The notes beneath the pieces are model-generated. The model was not told the DNA's origin. It did not search any database and saw nothing but the letters and a program-made list of their open reading frames with translations. A stretch of DNA of 64,000 nucleotides from Prevotella sp. Lineage in GTDB: Bacteria; Bacteroidota; Bacteroidia; Bacteroidales; Bacteroidaceae. This document shows, piece by piece, positions 1 through 8,719 of this stretch (within the stretch, counting starts at the first letter, position 1; each line of letters begins with the position of its first letter). The DNA lies in NCBI GenBank assembly GCA_022641735.1, contig JALCDQ010000006.1, positions 62,001 through 126,000 on the forward strand, given 5' to 3'. A program made the position numbers and the translations under genes.

Positions 1-2
1 TG

Positions 3-323
3 ATAAAGGCGGTTGTTCCGAGAACAGACTCTTGCGTTATCCATCAGGGACAGATACAGAAATTGCAGGAAATCGTCGCTATCTGCCACCGTCATCACAC
101 GGATTTGAAGCTCGTCATAGGGCCTAATTTGAAGAAGAGAAGGGTGAATCCGAAGGATATCATTGAGCTCCGCAAGGTCTTAGGGCCGCAAAACGTCTTC
201 AATTATACGGCCGATTTGTCCCTTTCAGATTATCACAACTTCTATGACAAGACGCATTATCGCGTGGGAATAGGCCGCCTGATAATGCGAGAAATTTATC
301 AGAAGCAAGGCCGGAAATCATAA
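3..323 (+). CDS. C-terminal fragment of a CDS cut by the left window edge; possible SGNH-hydrolase-like C-terminus
   Basis: Reading frame is open from base 3 upstream of the listed TTG start (IKAVVPRTDSCVIHQGQIQK...). C-terminal DYHNFYDKTHYR is compatible with a DxxH catalytic motif, but family is uncertain. Confidence 0.55.
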   Translation: MKAVVPRTDSCVIHQGQIQKLQEIVAICHRHHTDLKLVIGPNLKKRRVNPKDIIELRKVLGPQNVFNYTADLSLSDYHNFYDKTHYRVGIGRLIMREIYQKQGRKS

Positions 324-331
324 CTTGAAAA

Positions 332-441
332 GTAAACAACGATTAGCTGGATTGTAAAAGGCCATTGTTTACAGACCAAAACAAGTTGTTTTACTCACCA
401 AAACAAGTTGTTTTACCTACCAAAACAAGTTGTTTTGCAAG
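332..441. repeat. 22-bp-period dyad array A, 5 units
   Basis: Units start at 332, 354, 376, 398, 420; last three share CCAAAACAAGTTGTTTT (AAAACAA-G-TTGTTTT is a perfect dyad). Confidence 0.85.
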
Positions 442-516
442 GCAGATAGTAACTATATGAATTCCAATCAGTTATCTTTTGGATTGGAAAGAATGGTTTT
501 CCGCCATCCTTTTCAT

Positions 517-1533
517 CTATAGGAGCTTGAATTTCTGTAGTTCTTCCGCCGTTATCGAACCGTCATTTTCCGCCAAAATCCAATCGTTGGATTGGGGATA
601 ATCATGCCAAAAGACACGCGGACAGACCTTGATGCCCTTGTTCAACAAGGCCGGCTTATAGGAAAAAGAACTCTTGCTGGTTATCAGCAAGTCAGCATTG
701 ATGAAATGTAAGAACGTTTCGCGGACATCCATATCTAAGCACCAATGCAGGTTTTCAAAGTGGTTGAACTCCTCAAAGTCCTCTTTCTTACCTTGTGAAA
801 AGAGGTATATCGCTATCTTCTTATCGGGCAAACAATCGATAACCGTTTGTAATACCTTTTCAAAATAATCATTGCTCAGATAGCGTTTCTGCATATTGGG
901 GTCGGCAGGGTCTATCATGATGTCCCCTCGACGCACGTGGATAGCGATGTTGAAGGCATCTTTCTGATAGCTTATGTGGTCATCTTTGCGGGAGGAAGCG
1001 TGATAGAATTTCTGTTGAATGGCTGCCATTACCAAGGGCAGATTCCGCAAAAACTGGTCCTGTTCGGCAATGAGTATCACCTTCTTACCCCTATATGACT
1101 CGATAATCTTTCGATTGAGAGCCACCTCCTGGTCGTTTTCCAAGTCGAACATCGGTAAATGTCGGAGGGCATACCCTTGTTTTTTGAGTTCCTGCACTTG
1201 TTTCTCACCCTCGCCAAAACCGAAGAATTGCTCCCATGAAGAATCCTTGAAAGGATAGTGAACATAAGGGATTCCGAAGTATTGAGCATAGTAATAACCG
1301 GCCATCCAATTAGCCAATTGATGCCCAATGCCAGCTCCCGGATTGGGTCTTGCGGTATAATAGGCAGCTTGCTGCTGATTCCCTTGAGGATGAGGACACA
1401 ACTTCCAATGCCAGAAAGAACGATAGAGATAAGGATAAAACTGCTTATATCTGTACTTTCTGACGATTTTTCCGCGGATTCTCCGACTTAGTTTTTCCCG
1501 TATATCGTGAGGAATATGCAACTTCATGCTCAT
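517..1533 (-). CDS. Fucosyltransferase-like glycosyltransferase (GT11/GT23-type HxRRGD motif)
   Basis: IAIHVRRGDI motif and C-terminal NADLLITSKSSFSYKPALLNKGIKV; sits in a glycan cluster. Confidence 0.6.
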   Translation of the reverse strand: MSMKLHIPHDIREKLSRRIRGKIVRKYRYKQFYPYLYRSFWHWKLCPHPQGNQQQAAYYTARPNPGAGIGHQLANWMAGYYYAQYFGIPYVHYPFKDSSWEQFFGFGEGEKQVQELKKQGYALRHLPMFDLENDQEVALNRKIIESYRGKKVILIAEQDQFLRNLPLVMAAIQQKFYHASSRKDDHISYQKDAFNIAIHVRRGDIMIDPADPNMQKRYLSNDYFEKVLQTVIDCLPDKKIAIYLFSQGKKEDFEEFNHFENLHWCLDMDVRETFLHFINADLLITSKSSFSYKPALLNKGIKVCPRVFWHDYPQSNDWILAENDGSITAEELQKFKLL

Positions 1534-1704
1534 TTATCTTTAGCCATTAATTGATGGGTAAAATTACTCATTTTTGCAGAATATCAAGTAATTAGATACT
1601 TGCAGAAGGCTGGTTTTACGATTAATTAACTATTTGCGATAAGGCTTAAGGCTTTCAAAAATTATTTTTCTTTTCACTTTTCATTCTTTTCTCGTTTTCT
1701 TTTG

Positions 1705-1712
1705 TATCTTTG
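1705..1712 (+). promoter_or_regulatory. Bacteroidetes-type -7 box TATCTTTG upstream of the flippase
   Basis: TTTGTATCTTTGCAT; the ORF-track TTG start at 1710 lies inside this box, so ATG 1731 is the better start. Confidence 0.65.
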
Positions 1713-1730
1713 CATCCTAATAGAAAGAAT

Positions 1731-3167
1731 ATGGCAGACTCGCTAAAACAGAAGACAATAAGCGCATTACTATGGAATCTGATTGACCGTTTCGGGCAAC
1801 AGGTGCTGCAATTCATCGTGGTCATCATCGTAGCCAACATCCTTGTGCCTGATGATTACGCGCTTGTGGCCATGCTTGCCATCTTCACTGCCATCGGAAA
1901 CCTTATCATCGAGAGTGGCTTCGGAGCGGCTTTGATACAGAAGAAAAACGCTGACGACAAGGATTTCAGCACCGTTTTCTGGTTCAATCTGATGATGAGC
2001 ATCGGGCTCTATGCCCTTCTCATGGGGGCAAGTCCTCTCATTGTGAACTATTTCCATGAACCTATGCTGACCCAAATAGGGGCTGTGGTGTTCCTCGGAA
2101 TGCCCATCAACGCCTCCATGTTGATACAAAACACCCTGCTAAGTAAGCAAGTTCGCTTCAAGCAATTGGCCAAAGTGGACCTCCTTTCGATGATTATCTC
2201 CTCGGCAGCAGCCATCATCATGGCGGTGGAAGGTTGCGGCGTGTGGGCTTTGGCATGGCAACCCGTCATCCTTGCAGCCTCAAAGAGCGCGCTGCTATGG
2301 TATTGGAGCTCTTGGCGGCCACAGTGGTTTTTCAGCTTTAAAATCATCCGCGAGCTGTTCGGATATGCTTCCAGCCTCTTGCTTTCAGGACTTGTCAATA
2401 CCTGTTTTGTGAATGTCTACTCGCTCGTTATTCCTAAATTATACCCTAAAAGGGAGCTTGGTTACTTCACGCAAGGCAATAAGATATGCGACCCTATCGT
2501 CAGTTTAATTTATGGAAGCATTCAGAATGCCACCTTCCCGATATTCTCGGGCATACAAGATGAGCATGAGAGGCTCATCAAAGCTTATCGCAAGTCGATT
2601 CGCTTCACGTCGTTTCTCACCTTCCCGATGATGATTGGAGCCATCTGCGTGGCTCCCGCGCTCTTTCATCTGCTGTTTAAAGCGGCGTGGTGGCCTGCCA
2701 TTCCGTTCTTTCAACTGCTTTGTATGGGTGGCTGTTTTACGATTCTCACCGCCATCAACAATAATTTTATCAAGGTGAGCGGCCGCTCTTCAGGCATTCT
2801 GAAGATAGAAATCTACAAGGTGATTTTTACGGTTATCGCCATAGCTCTTCTGCTTCATCAAGGCGTTTTGGCAATGGTAGCCGGGTTGATATCCGTCCGC
2901 CTCATCGTACACCTTATTAATATGATATACACGCAACGATATACGGGCTATCGCTTTATGGCTCAATTGAAGGATACTCTTCCCTATCTGTTCATCGCCC
3001 TGTTGATGGGTGCTGTCGTATGGATATTGGGTTATGCTATCAACAATCAGGTTTTGCTGCTCATCTGTCAGATTATCACGGGCGTCATCGTGTATTTTGC
3101 CATCGCTTACACTGCTGGAAGCAAGATTCTGAAAGAGTCTTTGGAACTGTTGAAAAGGAGGAAATAA
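1731..3167 (+). CDS. Polysaccharide/lipopolysaccharide flippase (Wzx, MOP superfamily)
   Basis: MADSLKQKTISALLWNLIDRFGQQVLQFIVVIIVANILVPDDYAL... multi-TM; typical lipopolysaccharide biosynthesis protein. Confidence 0.85.
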   Translation: MADSLKQKTISALLWNLIDRFGQQVLQFIVVIIVANILVPDDYALVAMLAIFTAIGNLIIESGFGAALIQKKNADDKDFSTVFWFNLMMSIGLYALLMGASPLIVNYFHEPMLTQIGAVVFLGMPINASMLIQNTLLSKQVRFKQLAKVDLLSMIISSAAAIIMAVEGCGVWALAWQPVILAASKSALLWYWSSWRPQWFFSFKIIRELFGYASSLLLSGLVNTCFVNVYSLVIPKLYPKRELGYFTQGNKICDPIVSLIYGSIQNATFPIFSGIQDEHERLIKAYRKSIRFTSFLTFPMMIGAICVAPALFHLLFKAAWWPAIPFFQLLCMGGCFTILTAINNNFIKVSGRSSGILKIEIYKVIFTVIAIALLLHQGVLAMVAGLISVRLIVHLINMIYTQRYTGYRFMAQLKDTLPYLFIALLMGAVVWILGYAINNQVLLLICQIITGVIVYFAIAYTAGSKILKESLELLKRRK

Positions 3168-3170
3168 GGC

Positions 3171-4163
3171 ATGGAAAATCAAATCAAGGTGAGCGTTTTG
3201 ATGCTCGCATATAATCAGGAACAATACATCGACGAGGCTATCCGCAGCGTTGTGCTTCAACAGACATCATTCCCCTTTGAGCTCATCATCGGCAATGATG
3301 CCAGCAAAGACCATACCCTTGACCGCTGCAAGGCCTGGAAGGAGAAATATCCACAACAAATCGTTCTTCTCAACAACACCGAGAACCTCGGATTAGCACG
3401 CAATTTCATCCATACTTATGAACAGGCGAAGGGCGAATATATCGCTATTTGCGAGGCGGATGACTTCTGGACAGACCGTCGGAAATTGCAGATTCAGGCG
3501 GATTTCATGGATGCCCACAAGGAATACAGCATGTGTTTTCATCGTGTTGTGAACTTCTATGAGGCCGATGGAAGCAAGAGTTTGAGCAATGGAGGACAGA
3601 AACAGATAGTCAATATACGTGATATTGCGCTCTGCAACACCATTACCAACGTAGCCATCTTTTATCGCCGAGGGCTCTTTGGGCCGCTTCCCGAATGGAT
3701 GACAGAGGTCACAAGCTACGATTTCGTCATGCACATGCTCAACGCGCAATATGGAGATGTCTATTATATGAAGCGTGTGATGGCAGTATATCGTAAGCTC
3801 GGCACCAGTATTTGGACAGGTGGAGGGCGGCAAAAGCAATCGATGATTTCAATGAAAAATCGTGATTTGCTCATCGATTACTTCCAAAATCGCAATCAAG
3901 AGATAGTGGACATCCTGCGATTAGCCAATGCACGCAACTGCATAAACCTCATTCTCTATCTTAAAAGCCAGCATCTGGAGGCTGAAATACCTGCATCTGA
4001 GGAGCGTATCCATCATTATATGCCGGAATGGAAGGAGTCAGATGTAGAACGGGAAACGAATGCCATGCGGCTTTCCAACAAAAGGCCGCCACTCTTTAAA
4101 CGGTTTTTGACCGCCTGCCGAAAGACTTTTTCAAAGGTCATTCCTCTTCAAAGAATCAAATAA
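3171..4163 (+). CDS. Family 2 glycosyltransferase
   Basis: KVSVLMLAYNQEQYIDEAIRSVVLQQTSFPFELIIGNDASKDHT... EADDFW: GT2 N-terminus and DxD-like motif. Confidence 0.88.
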   Translation: MENQIKVSVLMLAYNQEQYIDEAIRSVVLQQTSFPFELIIGNDASKDHTLDRCKAWKEKYPQQIVLLNNTENLGLARNFIHTYEQAKGEYIAICEADDFWTDRRKLQIQADFMDAHKEYSMCFHRVVNFYEADGSKSLSNGGQKQIVNIRDIALCNTITNVAIFYRRGLFGPLPEWMTEVTSYDFVMHMLNAQYGDVYYMKRVMAVYRKLGTSIWTGGGRQKQSMISMKNRDLLIDYFQNRNQEIVDILRLANARNCINLILYLKSQHLEAEIPASEERIHHYMPEWKESDVERETNAMRLSNKRPPLFKRFLTACRKTFSKVIPLQRIK

Positions 4164-4181
4164 ACATCATTCTCCACCGTC

Positions 4182-5207
4182 ATGAAAACAGACATCACCA
4201 TAGCTGAAGAGCCTTTTCTTCCTCGCTTTCTGCATAAAATTTATACAGCATGCCGCCGCGTTTACACCCGACTTTATTATTCTTCCTATAATCCTTTGGT
4301 GTATGAAAAGGATCCGAATGTGGCCAATGAACGGATATACGAGCTTCTCAAGAGTGGCAAACCTTGTATGATAGCCCGCTTCGGAGCCAATGAGCTCATC
4401 ACCGTTTTCAATTATTTAGGCATTACAGAGCATCGAGGAGATGCGTGGGGATATATCACTCGCAAGAACGGACCTTGGTGGTGGAACGAGACAATGCTGT
4501 GGCAATTGGAGCATGCGGCTGGTTTCTTCCCCATTACTGATGATTCTGTGAGGCGCTTTTGTCAGTTGATGTTGAAGGATGCAACCGAAGTTGATATCCT
4601 CGGAAGTTGGCTGAAAGAGGAAACGGCCATCACTGATTTGCTGAAGAATGCTTACAAAGTGGCCCTTCCTTACTTAGAGCCTTGGTTTGCGGAAGCACCT
4701 TGGAGCAAAGCTTTGGAAGGCAAAAAGGTGCTCGTAATCCATTCTTTTGATGAGCTGATTAAGCAACAATACGAGAAGAGAAATCACTTATTTTCTAAAG
4801 AAATATTGCCTTCTTTTGCGGCTTTATACACCATTAAGGCGGTGCAAAGCTATGGGGAGAACAGCAAAACCTGTGGTTTTAAGAGCTGGTTTGATGCCTT
4901 GCAATGGATGGAAGACGAAATGGATAAGCTTGATTATGATGTTTGCATCCTCGGATGTGGGGCTTATGGCTTTCCTTTAGCTGCTCATGCGAAGCGTATG
5001 GGGAAGCAAGCCATCCATCTTGGAGGGGTTTCTCAGGTTCTTTTCGGTATCACCGGAAGCCGTTGGCTGGACCCTATGCATCGGGTAAAAGAATGGAATA
5101 TCCCTGAAAACTACTATGCTTCTCTGGCCAATGAATATTGGGTAAGACCCGGAGAAGCTACGAAGCCATCCCAAGCCAATCAAATCGAAGGGGCTTGCTA
5201 TTGGTAA
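4182..5207 (+). CDS. Putative GT-D-type (DUF1792-like) glycosyltransferase
   Basis: MIARFGANELITV plus C-terminal LGCGAYGFPLAAHAKRMGKQAIHLGGVSQVLFGITGSRW. Confidence 0.55.
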   Translation: MKTDITIAEEPFLPRFLHKIYTACRRVYTRLYYSSYNPLVYEKDPNVANERIYELLKSGKPCMIARFGANELITVFNYLGITEHRGDAWGYITRKNGPWWWNETMLWQLEHAAGFFPITDDSVRRFCQLMLKDATEVDILGSWLKEETAITDLLKNAYKVALPYLEPWFAEAPWSKALEGKKVLVIHSFDELIKQQYEKRNHLFSKEILPSFAALYTIKAVQSYGENSKTCGFKSWFDALQWMEDEMDKLDYDVCILGCGAYGFPLAAHAKRMGKQAIHLGGVSQVLFGITGSRWLDPMHRVKEWNIPENYYASLANEYWVRPGEATKPSQANQIEGACYW

Positions 5208-5261
5208 ATCGGGTTATCAAGAAGGATTTTCAAACACTGAAACTGATAAATATAGATAAAA

Positions 5262-6152
5262 ATGAAGATACTCGCCATCATCGTTTCCTATAATTTCACC
5301 CCTTGGATTGACCATTGCATCGGCTCTCTGCAGGCATCGGAAATGCCTGTGGACATCATGGTTCTCGACAATGGTTCTAAGGATGAGACGGTCAAAATAC
5401 TGCAAGAGAGATACCCGGAGGTCATCCTCGTAGAGAATAAGGATAACCTCGGCTTTGGCAAGGCGAATAATATTGGCCTCCATTATGCGGATAATGGGGA
5501 TTATGAGGGTGTATTCCTGCTTAATCAGGATGCATGGATTGACCCGAATGTGATAGCTACGCTTGTGAAAACCAGTGAGGAACATCCTGACTATGGCATA
5601 CTTTCTCCGGTGCATCTAACGGGAAATGGCGACAAGATTGAACATGGTTTCAGCGACTATTGCGGCATTTCTGACCTTCAGAAGTTGCCTCATACGGCAT
5701 TAGAGACCGTTCCTTTCATCGATGCGGCTATCTGGTATCTGCCCATCAAGGCCTTGCGGGAGGTCGGTTTCTTTGCTCCCGTCTTCTATCATTACGGTGA
5801 AGACAAGGACATGAGCAATCGAATGGCTTATTATCATTGGAAAATCGGCTATGTGCCGACCATCTTTGGCTATCACGACCGTGAGTTTCGGAAGCAGACA
5901 AGGTATTCTTTTTTCAGGGCTGAGCAGGTTTATCACCTCTCTGAATACACCAATATCAACTATAGTTTCAGCAAGGCTTTTGCTATGGGAGTATTGGCCG
6001 TCTTCAAGAAAGCAGGCATTGCGCTGACAAAAATGAAGATTCGGGATGCCTTTACTTATGCTTTTATGGGGCTGAAGCTGCTCTTAAAGGCGGAAGACGT
6101 CACCAAAGCACGCGAACTTTCACAACATGTTGATTTAAAAAATTACGTATGA
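5262..6152 (+). CDS. Family 2 glycosyltransferase (rhamnosyltransferase-like)
   Basis: KILAIIVSYNFTPWIDHCIGSLQASEMPVDIMVLDNGSKDETV...LLNQDAWID. Confidence 0.88.
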   Translation: MKILAIIVSYNFTPWIDHCIGSLQASEMPVDIMVLDNGSKDETVKILQERYPEVILVENKDNLGFGKANNIGLHYADNGDYEGVFLLNQDAWIDPNVIATLVKTSEEHPDYGILSPVHLTGNGDKIEHGFSDYCGISDLQKLPHTALETVPFIDAAIWYLPIKALREVGFFAPVFYHYGEDKDMSNRMAYYHWKIGYVPTIFGYHDREFRKQTRYSFFRAEQVYHLSEYTNINYSFSKAFAMGVLAVFKKAGIALTKMKIRDAFTYAFMGLKLLLKAEDVTKARELSQHVDLKNYV

Positions 6153-7063
6153 TGGAACTCTCACCGATATTACTCTTTGTCTATAACCGCCCTGACCACG
6201 TGGAAAGGGGCATTGCCTCATTGCTCAAAAACCAAGAGGCGGCGGCTTCGGAACTCTTTATCTACTCGGATGCGGCACGTTCTGAGGAAGACCAAAAACA
6301 AGTGGATGAGGTGCGCAAAATCATTCATCAGGTCACTGGTTTTCGTCAGATTCACTTCATCGAACGGTCGGAAAACTGGGGATTAGCCCGCAATATCATT
6401 GATGGAGTGACGTCTGTGGTCAACCAATATGGGCGCGTTATCGTGTTAGAAGACGACCTTGTGGTGGCTCCTTTCTTTCTCCGTTTCATGAATGAAGCCC
6501 TCACGACTTACCAAGATGAGGACCGCGTTGGCCATATACAGGCGTGTGATTTCACGCAAGACAAGGCTCTGCCCGACACGTTTCTCATCAAATGGACGGG
6601 CAGTTGGGGATGGGCTACGTGGCAAAGGGCATGGGCGCATTTCAATCCCAACGGTGCTGAGCTCCTCCGACAATTAGAGGAAAGGGGACTCACAAAGGTC
6701 TTCGACTTCAATGGAAAATACGGATTCACCCGTATGTTGCGGCGACAAGTGGAGGGAAAGAACAACTCTTGGGCCATCCGATGGAACGCTTCGCTCTTCT
6801 TGGAAGGAATTCTTTCGCTCAATGTAGGCCGCTCTCTCATCCAAAACGAAGGCTTCGACGGCAGTGGAACGAATTGTGGAAGGGGCGAACTCTATGGTTC
6901 AGACCTCTATAGGAATCCTCTCGAGGTCAAGAAGATCTCACCGATAGAGGAAAACCGAGAAGCCCGCAAGGCCTTCGAGAGATACTATGCACGCACCAAT
7001 TCCTTTACAGCAAAGGCTTTGAGAAGGATTAAGAGAACCCTGAAAGGTGACTTCGGAGCTTGA
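6149..7063 (+). CDS. Glycosyltransferase (GT2/GNT-I-like)
   Basis: ILLFVYNRPDHVERGIASLL...GRVIVLEDDLVVAPFFLRFMNEAL. Confidence 0.8.
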   Translation: MMELSPILLFVYNRPDHVERGIASLLKNQEAAASELFIYSDAARSEEDQKQVDEVRKIIHQVTGFRQIHFIERSENWGLARNIIDGVTSVVNQYGRVIVLEDDLVVAPFFLRFMNEALTTYQDEDRVGHIQACDFTQDKALPDTFLIKWTGSWGWATWQRAWAHFNPNGAELLRQLEERGLTKVFDFNGKYGFTRMLRRQVEGKNNSWAIRWNASLFLEGILSLNVGRSLIQNEGFDGSGTNCGRGELYGSDLYRNPLEVKKISPIEENREARKAFERYYARTNSFTAKALRRIKRTLKGDFGA

Positions 7064-7283
7064 TAAAAGCGGCTTCCGAATTTGACGAAAACGGCTGATA
7101 GCCCTCTCAAAAACAACTGATAAGCGACTCGAAAACGGCTTTCAATACCCTCAAAAACGACTTCTTGAGATTACAAATGCGGTTTGTAACCACATTACAA
7201 GCCGTTTGTAACGTGATTACACGTTGTTTGTAACGTGGTTACAAACAACGTGTAATCCTGCTAAAAGCGGTTGTTTACATCCT
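7062..7283. repeat. 22-bp-period dyad array B, about 10 units, fills the whole convergent gap
   Basis: Starts 7062, 7084, 7106, 7128, 7150, 7172, 7196 (one 24-nt step), 7218, 7240, 7262. Confidence 0.75.
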
Positions 7284-7285
7284 CA

Positions 7286-8719
7286 TCAACCGCCAATGAA
7301 GTTCATAAACTTCAATATCAGCCCGCCATTATATAAGATTAGGTAGAGCGAAAGGCCACCAATAGCGGTTTGAAGCATCAGATGCAGCCAGCTTCGAGAC
7401 CGCTTCAAGAGGTATCCGATGCTAATAGGTATGATGAAAGCCCACTGCGATGTCATGATGTAAAGTTCATTAATGCCGAAGCCAAGCACGATGAATATCG
7501 CCATATCAAAGGCAAACCACGAGAACACCAACCAGAAGAAGCGCTTTCGGAAAGCAAAGACGATTCCCCCGACAAACAACATTACGATGAGCGCCTCTAT
7601 CCAATAATGGTAGTCTTTCTCATAAGGCACTATCATCGGACGCGTGTCTTTCATGATGTCTTGCAACAGATTGGCCTTATGGAGTTGAATGGATTCCCCG
7701 AAAAGGTTCTCTACTATGCTACGCCAACGGTCAGTACTTGCATCAGTCCAAGCCATAAATCCCTTCTTAGACATTGGGTCTCCAATCTTCGGATTGGTAT
7801 GATTACGCATGTATTTCTCATACGCCATCATCTTGATGATTCGATTTGCACCCAACTGAACAGTGGCACTGTCCATCTCAGGATGCCGTTTTGCCACCGC
7901 CAGAAAGATGCTATCGCGCAGGAATTTATCACGGTTTTTGATGGCTTGCTGTGCTTGTTTCTGCATCGGTTCCGACCATATTTTGAACTCAAATGTGGCT
8001 ATCCCGAAAACCAAAAGTGACGGGAAGATGACTGCCAAAAGGAAGAAACGAGGGTGGAAGAACTTTTTGCCATTCGTAAAGAGTGCGGCCAAGAAAATCT
8101 TGATGCCGTTATTCATGGAGACGCCTGCGGTAAAAAAGAAGAGCAAGAGCGTTTGCCAAGTCGTCATCAAGCGTTTGCGGTCTATCTTCCGGCCTGCTAT
8201 ATAGAGGCATATCAGCATCATGCACATCGACATATTGAAGTGGTCGGGCGACATGACCGTAAGGATGATGAAGGCAAAAGAGAAGAAAAAGAGCGTGAGC
8301 AGATGACTGTCAGTCTTGCCAACGCCTACCACTTCGCGGAAAATACGATAAAGGAAGATGGCAGAATAGAAACCGAAGAACACCTCGATGGCCGCCATGA
8401 TGAAGATAGCGCAATTGATTCCAGTAAGCGACATGAGGCCTTGATTGAGGAGGGCAGGTATAAACAGGAATACGGCAAACAAAGGATGACGGTAGATATT
8501 GAACTCCCATACGTGCCATTTGCTCAATACGGAGTAGCTCCAAGCATCAAAACCAGAGAGATGGAAGGTATCGCGAGCAAGTATATGATAATTATCCGAA
8601 AACTGAGATAGTGTCGGATAATACTCTATTACGACAAGCGCATTGAGGGCAATCATGACCAGCAGAGCCACTAAAGCCAGCCAGCGCTCTTCTTGTTTTA
8701 TCTTGAAAATCTTCAGCAT
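7286..8719 (-). CDS. Polytopic membrane protein, paralogue of the next gene (DUF6080-like; possible GT-C fold)
   Basis: FMAWTDASTDRWRSIVENLFGESIQLHKANLLQD shared with the 8713-10116 product; many TM segments. Confidence 0.65.
   Translation of the reverse strand: MLKIFKIKQEERWLALVALLVMIALNALVVIEYYPTLSQFSDNYHILARDTFHLSGFDAWSYSVLSKWHVWEFNIYRHPLFAVFLFIPALLNQGLMSLTGINCAIFIMAAIEVFFGFYSAIFLYRIFREVVGVGKTDSHLLTLFFFSFAFIILTVMSPDHFNMSMCMMLICLYIAGRKIDRKRLMTTWQTLLLFFFTAGVSMNNGIKIFLAALFTNGKKFFHPRFFLLAVIFPSLLVFGIATFEFKIWSEPMQKQAQQAIKNRDKFLRDSIFLAVAKRHPEMDSATVQLGANRIIKMMAYEKYMRNHTNPKIGDPMSKKGFMAWTDASTDRWRSIVENLFGESIQLHKANLLQDIMKDTRPMIVPYEKDYHYWIEALIVMLFVGGIVFAFRKRFFWLVFSWFAFDMAIFIVLGFGINELYIMTSQWAFIIPISIGYLLKRSRSWLHLMLQTAIGGLSLYLILYNGGLILKFMNFIGG

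Noticed and set aside
1710-1730. TTG start at 1710 for the flippase
   Set aside because: It lies inside the TATCTTTG promoter box; ATG 1731 is the sensible start. The same applies to track starts 15854 and 38340.
8054-8611. 185-aa + strand ORF (and 7370-8020, 216 aa)
   Set aside because: Antisense to the well-supported minus-strand membrane protein; charged, low-complexity composition typical of antisense frames.
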